34,303 nucleotides of DNA from Paractinoplanes toevensis (GTDB taxonomy: Bacteria > Actinomycetota > Actinomycetes > Mycobacteriales > Micromonosporaceae). The notes under the pieces are model-generated. The model was not told the origin of the DNA and did no database searches. It worked only from the letters and a program-made list of their open reading frames with translations. This document shows, one piece after another, positions 23,158-30,848 of this stretch (its first letter is position 1; each line of letters begins with the position of its first letter). Location: contig NZ_BOQN01000137.1 of the NCBI RefSeq assembly GCF_018332695.1, positions 1-34,303 on the forward strand. Direction: 5' to 3'. The position numbers and the translations under genes are program-made.

Positions 23158-23511
23158 ATGCTGGCCGCCGCGCAGCGCATGCGGCGGAGCACTGACTTCG
23201 CCGCAACGATTCGCGGTGGCCGCAGAGTCGGCCGGGGCACGGTTGTGGTTCATCTGCTTCTTGAGGAGCCGGTGCGAGCCTCCACGGCACGCGCCGGCTT
23301 CGTCGTATCCAAGGCGGTCGGCAACGCGGTGGTCCGCAACAAGGTCCGCCGCCGGCTCCGCCACCTGGTCCGGCCGCTCCTGACCGACCTGCCCGACGGG
23401 TCGTCGCTGGTGGTGCGGGCGTTGCCTAAGGCAGCCGAGGCGTCGTTCGCGACGCTCGGCGGCGACCTAGAGGCGGCCCTGGCGGCGGCGCGTAAACCAA
23501 GGCGGCAGTGA
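23158..23511 (+). CDS. rnpA: Ribonuclease P protein component
   Basis: 117 residues. The protein cofactor of RNase P helps the catalytic RNA remove 5' leaders from tRNA precursors. It begins MLAAAQRMRRSTDFAATIRGGRRVGRG, and the conserved RNR-type segment reads GNAVVRNKVRRRLRHLVR. ATG at 23158, 34 nt after rpmH. Its stop (TGA 23509-23511) shares a base with the yidD ATG. The frame is open upstream through rpmH out of phase and should not be used. Confidence 0.95.
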   Translation: MLAAAQRMRRSTDFAATIRGGRRVGRGTVVVHLLLEEPVRASTARAGFVVSKAVGNAVVRNKVRRRLRHLVRPLLTDLPDGSSLVVRALPKAAEASFATLGGDLEAALAAARKPRRQ

Positions 23512-23768
23512 TGAGCGTTCTTGCCCGAATGCTGACCGCGGTGGTCGTCGCGTACCGTCGTTATGTGAGTCCGGCGCTGCCGGCCCGCTGTCGGTTCTAT
23601 CCCTCGTGCAGTGCGTACGGCCTGGAGGCGCTGGCCAAGCACGGTGCGGTGCGAGGGACAGGGTTGACGGTCTGGCGGATCATGCGCTGTCACCCCTTCC
23701 ACCCTGGCGGGTACGACCCGGTGCCTGACCCGATCCGTCACCGTCCTGCCGATGTGACTGGAGCTTGA
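23511..23768 (+). CDS. yidD: Membrane protein insertion efficiency factor YidD
   Basis: 85 residues (86 if the GTG at 23508 is used). Signature YRRYVSPALPARCRFYPSCSAYGLEAL ... WRIMRCHPFHPGGYDPVPD, with the three conserved cysteines. Amphipathic, associated with the inner face of the membrane, assisting YidC/Sec insertion. ATG at 23511 overlaps the rnpA stop. Lies between rnpA and yidC as in most bacteria. Confidence 0.95.
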   Translation: MSVLARMLTAVVVAYRRYVSPALPARCRFYPSCSAYGLEALAKHGAVRGTGLTVWRIMRCHPFHPGGYDPVPDPIRHRPADVTGA

Positions 23769-23769
23769 A

Positions 23770-24804
23770 TTGAGCCTCGACTGGATCTACTACGCGATTT
23801 CGTGGATCCTCCTGCGCTGGCACGCCTTGTGGGACGCAATCGGAATCCCGACCGACAAGTTCCTCGGGACCAACTGGTCCTGGGTGCTGGCCATCGTCTT
23901 TCTGGTGGTGACGGTTCGCGTCATCCTCTTCCCGGTCTTCGTCAAGCAGATCAAGAGCCAGCGCGCCATGCAGGCGCTGCAGCCCAAGGTCAAGGCCCTT
24001 CAGGAGAAGCACAAGGGTGACCGGGAGACGCTCCAGAAAGAAATGATGGAGCTCTACAAGACGGAGAAGGCCAACCCGCTGATGGGCTGCCTTCCGATGT
24101 TCTTGCAGATCCCCGTCTTCCTGGGCCTGTTCCACACCCTGCGCCGGCTGAACCCCTCGAACACCCAGACCACGCTGTACGGGTGGACCACCGAGCAGTT
24201 CCGGGACGCCACCCACGCGTCGCTGTTCAACGCGCCGCTGGCGTCGAAGTTCGGGTCGACCGCGGACGAGCTCAGCGCGCTGCAGGCCAACAGCACCACC
24301 GTGAAGGTCATCGCCGGCATCCTGGTCCTGATCATGATGGGCACCACCTACGCGACCAGCCGCCAGATGATCCTCAAGACCGGCTGGGCCGAGGACCCGC
24401 AGCAGAAGATGATCCAGCGCCTGATGCTGTACGGCATCCCGCTGTCGCTGCTCATCTCCGGTTCGCTGTTCCCGATCGGTGTGATCATCTACTGGGTCAC
24501 GAACAACCTGTTCACGCTGGCCCAGCAGCAGTGGGTGCTCCGCAAGTTCCCGCCGCCGCCGATGGCCGGCAAGAACGGCAGCGCGCCCAAGAGCAGCGGC
24601 CCCCCGGTCAAGGCGTCCGGCTCGAATTCGCCGAAGAGCCCGGTTCAGCCCGCCGGCCGCACCGGTGGCCTGTTCGGCCGCAACAAGGCGCAGGCCGAGC
24701 CGGAGACCCCGGTCGTCGACACCAAGAAGTTGGGCCCGCGGCCCGGTGCCAAACCGGTGAATCCGAAGAAGGGCACCCGACCAGCGAGTAAACCCAAGGG
24801 ATGA
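23770..24804 (+). CDS. yidC: Membrane protein insertase YidC (Oxa1 family)
   Basis: 344 residues. Visible TM segments: an N-terminal hydrophobic helix (WIYYAISWILLRWHALWD), WVLAIVFLVVTVRVILFPVF, MGCLPMFLQIPVFLGLFHTL, VIAGILVLIMMGTTYAT and LYGIPLSLLISGSLFPIGVIIYWVTNN. The basic cytosolic hairpin KQIKSQRAMQALQPKVKALQ follows the second segment. It lacks the large periplasmic domain of Gram-negative YidC, as expected. The C-terminal ~90 residues are a disordered Lys/Pro/Gly-rich tail. TTG start at 23770, 1 nt after the yidD stop. Confidence 0.96.
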   Translation: MSLDWIYYAISWILLRWHALWDAIGIPTDKFLGTNWSWVLAIVFLVVTVRVILFPVFVKQIKSQRAMQALQPKVKALQEKHKGDRETLQKEMMELYKTEKANPLMGCLPMFLQIPVFLGLFHTLRRLNPSNTQTTLYGWTTEQFRDATHASLFNAPLASKFGSTADELSALQANSTTVKVIAGILVLIMMGTTYATSRQMILKTGWAEDPQQKMIQRLMLYGIPLSLLISGSLFPIGVIIYWVTNNLFTLAQQQWVLRKFPPPPMAGKNGSAPKSSGPPVKASGSNSPKSPVQPAGRTGGLFGRNKAQAEPETPVVDTKKLGPRPGAKPVNPKKGTRPASKPKG

Positions 24805-24809
24805 TCGCG

Positions 24810-24875
24810 GCTCGGGCGCCAACGGCGCCCGAGCGCTCCCCTTGCACTGAACCTCCCCGCGGGCGCCGCCGCGGG
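24810..24875 (+). terminator. Two tandem GC hairpins between yidC and jag
   Basis: GCTCGGGCGCC (24810-24820) pairs perfectly with GGCGCCCGAGC (24824-24834) over an AAC loop. A second stem, CCCGCGG (24856-24862) / CCGCGGG (24869-24875), follows. The first begins 5 nt after the yidC stop. No U tract, so a partial terminator, RNA-stability element or processing site is possible. Confidence 0.55.
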
Positions 24876-24923
24876 AACAGCGGACCGAGCAGGTCCGGCC
24901 CGATTGAGTACGGAGATGAGACC

Positions 24924-25496
24924 GTGACCGACACCAGCACTCCCGAATCTTCGGTCTCCGAAGCGACGTCGTCCGAGGCTCCGGCCTCGGCGGAGACGTC
25001 AGAGGAGACCAAGAAGTCGGAGACCGTCACGTCCGAGAGTGACCTGTTCCGGCAGAGCGAGATCGCTGCCGATTATGTCGAGGGGCTGCTGGACATCCTC
25101 GACTACGACGGCGACATCGACGAGCTGATATCGGGCGGCCGGCCGATGGTCGAGGTGGTCGGTGGTCGGCTGCAGCCGCTCGTCGGCCAGCGCGGAGCGA
25201 CCCTGGAGGCGCTGCAGGAGCTCACCCGCCTGGCGATCTTCCGGGCCACCGGTACGCCGAGCCGGCTGCTCCTCGACATCGGCGGCTACCGTGCCTCCCG
25301 TCGCAAGGAGCTGGCCGCCGTCGCGCGCAACGCCGTCGAGAAGGTCAAGGAACACGGTGACCCGGTGCGCCTCGAGCCGATGTCGGCGTTCGAGCGCAAG
25401 TGCGTGCACGACGTGGTCAACGCGATCACCGGCGTGCAGAGCGAGTCGGAGGGCGTCGAGCCCAACCGCCGGATCGTGGTGCGGGCGGCCGACTGA
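24924..25496 (+). CDS. Jag-like KH/R3H RNA-binding protein
   Basis: 190 residues. An acidic Ser/Thr/Glu-rich N-terminus (1-45) is followed by a KH-type domain (VEVVGGRLQPLVGQRGATLEALQELTRLAIFRATG) and a C-terminal R3H domain with the R-x3-H pair R158/H162 in FERKCVHDVVNAI. Jag/KhpB-type proteins bind RNA and are linked to cell division and envelope control. GTG at 24924 with GGAGATGAG at 24912-24920; the open frame back to 24801 runs through the two hairpins and is not supported. Located between yidC and rsmG as usual. Confidence 0.93.
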   Translation: MTDTSTPESSVSEATSSEAPASAETSEETKKSETVTSESDLFRQSEIAADYVEGLLDILDYDGDIDELISGGRPMVEVVGGRLQPLVGQRGATLEALQELTRLAIFRATGTPSRLLLDIGGYRASRRKELAAVARNAVEKVKEHGDPVRLEPMSAFERKCVHDVVNAITGVQSESEGVEPNRRIVVRAAD

Positions 25497-25498
25497 CG

Positions 25499-26530
25499 AT
25501 GACTGATCCCCGCTACGGCGCGGGTGACCTCGGCCCGGGCGAGTCGTCGCCCGGGCCGTCGTCTTTCCCGGGCCGCCCCTCGTCCGGCGCACGCCGGCCC
25601 CTTGCGTTTCCTGGCCGGTCGTCCGCGGCCGCTCGATCTGCCTCGTCGGCGCCGGCCTTTTCCCGAAAGGGCAAGCCGTCGACCGCGCCGGTGTCGCCCG
25701 CTTCCCCGGATCCTTCTGACCAGCCTGCTTCGGCGACCGCGCCTGCTTCCGGGGCCGCGCCTGCTGGCGCTGGCGTTCCTCCTGAGGAAATTGAGGATGT
25801 GGCGCGCCGGCTCTTCGGGGATCGTTTTGATCTTGCGGTGGCCTTTGCCCGGCTGCTGGTCACGGACGGGGTGGTTCGGGGTTTGATCGGGCCGCGAGAG
25901 GCCCCGCGCATCTGGGAACGGCACTTGGTGAATTGTGCCGTTCTGTCCGAAATGATCCCTATAGGTGCTTCGGTGGTTGACGTGGGGTCTGGCGCTGGTT
26001 TGCCCGGTATCGTGCTTGCAGTGGTGCGGCCAGATCTTCGGATCGCCCTGGTCGAGCCGCTGGCACGACGTACTGCCTTCCTGACCGAAGCGGTGACCGA
26101 ACTCGGTCTCTCAGCCGTGACGGTAGTTCGAGGCCGCGCCGACGACGTGGTGGGCAGTGCGGCGGCCGGTGCCGATGTGGTCACCGCGCGGGCGGTGGCG
26201 CCGCTCGATCGGCTGGCCGGGTGGTGCCTTCCGCTGGCGGCGGTCGGCGGGAGGTTGCTTGCGCTCAAGGGCGCGTCGGCCGAGGACGAGATTGCGGAGC
26301 ACCGGGCGGTCGTCGCCGAACTTGGCGGGGGTGAACCGGTTCTCCGGCTGTGCGGGACGGGTCTGATCGACCCGCCCACGACGGTCGTGGAGATCGTCAA
26401 GGAGCGTGAGGTCGTGCCCGTGCCTTCGGGACCGAAGCCGCCGTCCGGCCGGGCGGCGGGGCCGGGGCGCGGTGCCGGTGGCAGGGCCGGCGGGCGAGGG
26501 TCCGGGCGAGGGAGAACGCGGAGGGGATAG
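25499..26530 (+). CDS. rsmG: 16S rRNA (guanine527-N7)-methyltransferase
   Basis: 343 residues. SAM-dependent RsmG (GidB) methylates G527 of 16S rRNA; its loss gives low-level streptomycin resistance in other bacteria. The catalytic domain spans about 96-300 (EEIEDVARRLFGDRFDLAVAF ... WERHLVNCAVLSEMIP ... VVDVGSGAGLPGIVLA with D161). An unusual ~95-residue Pro/Ser/Ala-rich N-terminal tail and a ~35-residue Gly/Arg-rich C-terminal tail (GRGAGGRAGGRGSGRGRTRRG pattern) make it longer than typical RsmG (about 200-250). ATG at 25499 is 2 nt past the jag stop. No better internal start with an RBS is obvious. Confidence 0.93.
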   Translation: MTDPRYGAGDLGPGESSPGPSSFPGRPSSGARRPLAFPGRSSAAARSASSAPAFSRKGKPSTAPVSPASPDPSDQPASATAPASGAAPAGAGVPPEEIEDVARRLFGDRFDLAVAFARLLVTDGVVRGLIGPREAPRIWERHLVNCAVLSEMIPIGASVVDVGSGAGLPGIVLAVVRPDLRIALVEPLARRTAFLTEAVTELGLSAVTVVRGRADDVVGSAAAGADVVTARAVAPLDRLAGWCLPLAAVGGRLLALKGASAEDEIAEHRAVVAELGGGEPVLRLCGTGLIDPPTTVVEIVKEREVVPVPSGPKPPSGRAAGPGRGAGGRAGGRGSGRGRTRRG

Positions 26531-28981
26531 ATGGCCAGGCGGGGCGCGCGGAAGAGAAACGTCAAGAACCGACGTCCCGATCAGGTTGCTGATCTCGCCG
26601 CGCCGTCCTCGGGGACCGGTGAGCCCTCGATCGCCGATGAGCCGGTCCCGCCCGGTCGTCGTCCGTCACCTCGTCCGCGACCCCGAACCGGGGAGGCTTC
26701 GGCCGGGCCGGTCTTGGCGGTGAACGCCGGTCCTTCGTCCGGCCGGCGTGCTTCGGGCTCGGATCGCGCCGGGCCCCACGCCGGTCCTGGAGCTCTCGCC
26801 GGCCCAACCGGTGGACCGCGAGTCTCAGCGCCGCCCGGGGGACGGCTGCCTGGCCAGGGTGCGCCGGGTCGACGGGCCGAGGTGGGTGCAGGACGGCCAC
26901 CGGCTTCTGGGCCAGTCGCCTGGGTTCTGCCGGTGCCCGTTCGTGGTGGTGTGGAGTCTCCGGGTTCCGTGGGGACGACGTCCTGTGGTGCTGGGGTCGG
27001 ATTTGAGGGCCCCGCCGGTGTTGGGATGAGGCCCGGCGCGGACTCCGCTGTTCGGGGTTCGGGCGGAATGCTGGAAGGCTCCTCGGAGACGGAAGCCGTG
27101 CCTGCGCCGGATGACGGCACTGCTCCGAGGCGTACACCGAGACGCTTTTCGGACCCCGACTCAGACCCAGACCCGGACCCAGGCCTGGGTCTGGACGTGG
27201 ACCCGGGTCTGGACGTGGACCCGGAGACGGCGATTTTGTCTGAGGGCTGGACCGCTCCCGCGCGCGTATCGGACGGCTCTTCGGAGATCGAGCCAGGGAT
27301 TGAGTCTGAGGGCGGGACTGCTCCGACGCGTACGCCGGAAAAGCTCTCTCTGCGGGAGTCGCGGCAGTCAGAGGGAGTCGAACGCTCGGGCGGCGGGGTT
27401 TTGGGGGACTTTGAAGGGGAAACGCGGGAGGTGGACCCGCCGGATCACGGCGCTGCGTTGCGGCTGGTGCCGGGCTTGATGGTCTTTGCGGCACCGCCCG
27501 TGGACGATCTGCCGGCGTTGCACGGGCCTCATCAGGCGGACGGCCGTGGCGAGGCTCGCCCGACGGCCGTAGGCTGGCCGGGCGTCGATAGTGTGGACCG
27601 GTCTCCTACTTCCGGAACGCGCGAGTCGCCTACTGACCCGTTCCTCACCAACAGGGATAAAACGGTGCATGAGTTCGGTGTTTCACGTGAAACCGAGTCG
27701 TCTCTCGGGCCTGGTTGGCCCTCGGGAGTGGGTCATGTCGGGCCTGCTGGTGCGTACACGCTTGATCAGGGCGTGCCATCGCCGCGCGTAGGAAGCGGAC
27801 ATTTGCCGCAAGCCTCCGCTGGGCAGGTTTATGGCACGCCTGCGCCGAAGCCGGGTCCGGAGGAGCCGCGTCGTTCTCCGGCGCCCGCGCCGCGGTCAGC
27901 ACCTCCGGCCGTTTCGTCGCCGGTTCCGGTGTCCGCCGCGCCGGCGCCTTCTGCTCCCACGTCGGGCGTACCCATTGCACCCACCTCAGACGGCGCTGTG
28001 GCGCCGACATCGGGTGGGCCGGTGGCTCCGGCGGGTCCCTCATTCGGTCCCGCGAGCGTCACGCTCGACGCTGACGAGCATGTTTCACGTGAAACGCCGG
28101 GCCAGGATGAAGACGATCCGCCGCTCGCCATGGAAGCGTTGCGAGCTGTGCAGATCCTCAACCCGAGCGGCGAAATCACCATGCCGCGTCCGGACCACCC
28201 GAGGGTGCTCTGCGTCGCGAATCAGAAGGGCGGCGTCGGCAAGACGACCACGACCGTGAACCTCGCGGTCGCCCTGGCGCTGCACGGTAACCGTGTGCTC
28301 GTCGTCGACCTCGACCCGCAGGGCAACGCCTCCACCGGTCTCAACGTGCCGCACCACGCCGGCGTCCCGGACGTTTACGACTGTCTGATCGACAATGTGC
28401 CGCTGTCCGAGGTTGCCCAGCCGGTCGAGGGCATTCCGAACCTCTACTGCGTGCCGGCCACGATCGACCTCGCGGGCGCGGAGATCGAGCTGGTGTCGGT
28501 GGTCGCGCGCGAATCTCGGTTGGCCCGGGCGATCGCCGCGCACCCGGAGAAGTTCGACTACGTCTTCATCGACTGCCCGCCGTCGCTCGGCCTGCTGACG
28601 GTCAACGCACTCTGCGCTGCGCAGGAGGTGCTGATCCCGATTCAATGCGAGTACTACGCGCTTGAGGGCCTGAATCAACTGATCAACAACATCAATCTCG
28701 TACGGCAGCACCTGAACCCGACGCTCGACGTCTCCACCATCCTGCTGACCATGTACGACCGGCGTACCCGGTTGGCCGATGCTGTCGAGCAGGACGTGCG
28801 CAACCACTTCGGTACCAAGGTGCTGAACGCCGTCATCCCCCGGAACGTCCGCGTGTCGGAGGCTCCGAGCTACGGCCAATCCGTGATGACCTACGATCCC
28901 GGATCAAGGGGCGCGACCAGCTACTTCGAGGCCGCCCTGGAGATCGCGATGCGTGGCGTCAGCACAGGAGGAACGGCATGA
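26531..28981 (+). CDS. parA: Chromosome-partitioning ATPase ParA with very long N-terminal extension
   Basis: The ParA core (about residues 534-816) has the deviant Walker A KGGVGKTT (566-573), DLDPQGNAS, and IDCPPSLGLLTVNAL; it dimerises with ATP on nucleoid DNA and moves ParB-parS complexes. The same frame continues without a stop to the ATG at 26531, which follows the rsmG stop directly and has GGAGGGG at 26520-26526. This gives 816 residues, the first ~533 low-complexity (Pro/Gly/Asp/Ser-rich) with weaker G/C third-position bias than the core. Two perfect parS sites lie in frame, both encoding VSRET (384-388, 518-522). Alternative shorter starts are GTG 28022 or ATG 28130. The parB ATG overlaps its stop (ATGA). 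Confidence 0.8.
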   Translation: MARRGARKRNVKNRRPDQVADLAAPSSGTGEPSIADEPVPPGRRPSPRPRPRTGEASAGPVLAVNAGPSSGRRASGSDRAGPHAGPGALAGPTGGPRVSAPPGGRLPGQGAPGRRAEVGAGRPPASGPVAWVLPVPVRGGVESPGSVGTTSCGAGVGFEGPAGVGMRPGADSAVRGSGGMLEGSSETEAVPAPDDGTAPRRTPRRFSDPDSDPDPDPGLGLDVDPGLDVDPETAILSEGWTAPARVSDGSSEIEPGIESEGGTAPTRTPEKLSLRESRQSEGVERSGGGVLGDFEGETREVDPPDHGAALRLVPGLMVFAAPPVDDLPALHGPHQADGRGEARPTAVGWPGVDSVDRSPTSGTRESPTDPFLTNRDKTVHEFGVSRETESSLGPGWPSGVGHVGPAGAYTLDQGVPSPRVGSGHLPQASAGQVYGTPAPKPGPEEPRRSPAPAPRSAPPAVSSPVPVSAAPAPSAPTSGVPIAPTSDGAVAPTSGGPVAPAGPSFGPASVTLDADEHVSRETPGQDEDDPPLAMEALRAVQILNPSGEITMPRPDHPRVLCVANQKGGVGKTTTTVNLAVALALHGNRVLVVDLDPQGNASTGLNVPHHAGVPDVYDCLIDNVPLSEVAQPVEGIPNLYCVPATIDLAGAEIELVSVVARESRLARAIAAHPEKFDYVFIDCPPSLGLLTVNALCAAQEVLIPIQCEYYALEGLNQLINNINLVRQHLNPTLDVSTILLTMYDRRTRLADAVEQDVRNHFGTKVLNAVIPRNVRVSEAPSYGQSVMTYDPGSRGATSYFEAALEIAMRGVSTGGTA
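27176..27223. repeat. Palindrome and 18-bp tandem repeat in the parA extension
   Basis: GACCCAGGCCTGGGTC (27176-27191) is a perfect 16-bp palindrome. It overlaps two exact 18-bp tandem copies (27188-27205, 27206-27223) encoding GLDVDP twice. Typical of expanding low-complexity coding sequence. Confidence 0.8.
27680..27693. promoter_or_regulatory. parS site 1 (perfect), inside the parA frame
   Basis: GTTTCACGTGAAAC, the exact consensus ParB-binding centromere site. In the parA frame it encodes V384-S-R-E-T388. Confidence 0.93.
28082..28095. promoter_or_regulatory. parS site 2 (perfect), inside the parA frame
   Basis: GTTTCACGTGAAAC, exact consensus, 402 bp from site 1. In frame it encodes V518-S-R-E-T522, about 50 bp before the ATG of the conserved ParA core. 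Confidence 0.93.
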
Positions 28982-30003
28982 AGAACCGTCCACGGGGCGG
29001 CCTGGGCCGCGGCCTGGGCGCGTTGATCCCGACGGCTCCGGCTCCGGCCGTCGATACCTCTTCGCCACCGGTCGCGCCCTCGTCGGCGCCGATCCCGCCG
29101 CCCGCGGCGCCGTCGTTCGAGGACGTCGCTCCCTCGCCTCTGCCGCCCCACGATTCGGACGGGTTGGCGCCGGTTCCCGGAGCCCGCTTCGCCGAGCTGT
29201 CGGTCACCGCGATCGAGCCGAACGCCAAGCAGCCGCGGCACGTGTTCGACGAGGAAGCGCTGGAGGAGCTCAAGACGTCGATCACCGAGGTTGGCTTCCT
29301 GCAGCCGATCGTCGTGCGCGATCTCGGCGACGGCCGCTATGAACTCGTCATGGGTGAGCGCCGGTGGCGGGCCGCGCAGGCGATCGGCCGGGAGACCATT
29401 CCGGCGATCATCCGGGAGACCCGCGACGACGCGATGCTGCGGGACGCGCTGCTGGAGAACATCCACCGGGCGAACCTGAACCCGCTGGAAGAGGCGGCGG
29501 CCTATCAGCAGCTGCTCGAGGAGTTCGGGGCTACGCACGAGGAGCTGGCTCGGCGCATAGGGCGGAGCCGGCCGCAGATCTCCAACACCATCCGGTTGTT
29601 GAACCTGCCGGCTCCGGTGCAGCGGCGGGTGGCCGCCGGGGTGTTGTCGGCGGGGCACGCGCGAGCGCTGCTCGGCCTGGACGACGGCGACGCTCAGGAA
29701 AAGCTCGCGCTGCGGATCGTGGCCGAGGGCCTTTCGGTGCGCGCCACCGAGGAGCTGGTTTCGCTGGCGCTGTCGGACGGACCGGCGAAGAAGGCGGCTC
29801 CGACCCGACGGGCGAAGGTGCACGCGCCGGCGCTGAACGAGTTGGCGGATCGGCTGTCCGACCGCTTCGACACCCGAGTGAAAGTCGACATCGGTCGGAA
29901 CAAGGGGAAGATCACCATCGAGTTCGCCACGGTCGATGACCTTGAGCGGATCGTCGGGATGATCGGGGTCGAGGAAGAGGGTTCGGGCGCCGAGGAGGAG
30001 TGA
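28978..30003 (+). CDS. parB: Chromosome-partitioning protein ParB
   Basis: 341 residues. It binds parS, clamps and slides on DNA using CTP, and stimulates ParA. The N-terminal ParA-interacting motif is GLGRGLGALIP (about 8-18), then a Pro/Ala-rich linker. CTP-binding domain: ELSVTAIEPNAKQPRHVFDE and GERRWRA (126-132). LENIHRANLNPLEEA precedes the parS-reading HTH THEELARRIGRSRPQISNTIRLL (about 187-209). The C-terminal dimerisation domain is VKVDIGRNKGKITIEFATVDDLERI. ATG at 28978 overlaps the parA stop by 4 nt. A strong hairpin at 30037-30065 ends the operon. Confidence 0.98.
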   Translation: MKNRPRGGLGRGLGALIPTAPAPAVDTSSPPVAPSSAPIPPPAAPSFEDVAPSPLPPHDSDGLAPVPGARFAELSVTAIEPNAKQPRHVFDEEALEELKTSITEVGFLQPIVVRDLGDGRYELVMGERRWRAAQAIGRETIPAIIRETRDDAMLRDALLENIHRANLNPLEEAAAYQQLLEEFGATHEELARRIGRSRPQISNTIRLLNLPAPVQRRVAAGVLSAGHARALLGLDDGDAQEKLALRIVAEGLSVRATEELVSLALSDGPAKKAAPTRRAKVHAPALNELADRLSDRFDTRVKVDIGRNKGKITIEFATVDDLERIVGMIGVEEEGSGAEEE

Positions 30004-30036
30004 CAACTCGCTTCGGGTTCCTTTTGGTTCCCTGGC

Positions 30037-30065
30037 AAAGGCACGTGACTCGGTCACGTGCCTTT
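30037..30065 (+). terminator. Terminator of the rpmH-parB gene series
   Basis: AAAGGCACGTGA (30037-30048) and TCACGTGCCTTT (30054-30065) form a perfect 12-bp stem with a CTCGG loop, followed by CTTGCTGTTT. It begins 33 nt after the parB stop. Its CACGTG centres look like the parS core, but the flanks do not match. Confidence 0.8.
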
Positions 30066-30205
30066 CTTGCTGTTTGGAAGCCTTTCTCAGCTTCACAGAC
30101 GATGGTCGGCCTTATCCCGTTTTGAGGGCCTTCTGATTCGTCCCCAGACCCGAATCTCACCCCTCCAGAAATCCCAGGAGAATGGCTCTGACAGAACCGA
30201 AACGG

Positions 30206-30246
30206 ACACCCTTCCCTGCTTGATGTTGATCACCATCGAAGGGTGT
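30206..30246 (+). other. Inverted repeat upstream of the DinB-family gene
   Basis: ACACCCTTC (30206-30214) and GAAGGGTGT (30238-30246) pair over a 23-nt loop that itself contains short GATG/CATC arms. It lies about 95 bp before the DinB-like gene. It could be an operator or leader structure. The rest of the 338-bp parB-DinB gap shows only the parB terminator and a moderately A+T-rich stretch at 30290-30332. Confidence 0.35.
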
Positions 30247-30341
30247 GCGTGGCCGCCCTGGATCTTGTTGAATGAGCGCCGCCATGGCGTCTTGATGTCG
30301 TCATAGATATGTAGAGATGTTGACCTCTTTAGGAGAAGCAG

Positions 30342-30848
30342 ATGGTTGTTGAGCGGCCGGACCCGCCACGGAGTGGGAGCGAGCGCGAGATGCTTCGCGT
30401 GTTCCTCGACTTCCATCGAGCGACGCTAGCCATGAAGTGCGAAGCGCTTACCGACGAAGATTTGCGATCCCGGTCCATGCCGCCGTCGACGCTTACTCTG
30501 CTGGGCTTGGTCCGGCACATGGCCGAGGTCGAGCGAACCTGGTTCCGGCGGGTGATCGGCGGAGAGGACGTGCCTCTGGTGTGGTCCGCGGAAGGAGACT
30601 TCCAGGCGGCGTACGACGCCACGAGCTCGACCAGAGCTGAGGCCTTCTCGGTGTGGGAGGCCGAGGTGACAAAGGCACGCGAGATCGAGGCCGGCGCCGA
30701 GTCACTGGACGTCATGGGCCACCAGCCCCGCTGGGGCGAGGACGTGTCCCTTCGCTTCGTGATGCTGCACATGATCCACGAATACGCCCGGCACAACGGC
30801 CACGCCGACTTCCTACGAGAGGGAGTCGACGGCACAGTCGGCGCCTGA
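30342..30848 (+). CDS. DinB/DUF664 family protein
   Basis: 168 residues, four-helix-bundle metal-binding DinB-like fold (DUF664 branch). Family members include thiol (mycothiol/bacillithiol)-dependent transferases, but many are uncharacterised. Likely metal ligands are H59 in GLVRHMAEVERTWFRR and histidines in MLHMIHEYARHNGHADFLRE (H143, H146, H151, H154). ATG at 30342 with a good AGGAG at 30331-30335. Single gene after the parB terminator, with its own transcription unit. It is the last gene I can support in the window. Confidence 0.92.
   Translation: MVVERPDPPRSGSEREMLRVFLDFHRATLAMKCEALTDEDLRSRSMPPSTLTLLGLVRHMAEVERTWFRRVIGGEDVPLVWSAEGDFQAAYDATSSTRAEAFSVWEAEVTKAREIEAGAESLDVMGHQPRWGEDVSLRFVMLHMIHEYARHNGHADFLREGVDGTVGA

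Noticed and set aside
30043..30060. Two CACGTG cores just after parB as parS candidates
   Set aside because: Flanks are not GTTT/AAAC; they are arms of a clear terminator hairpin.
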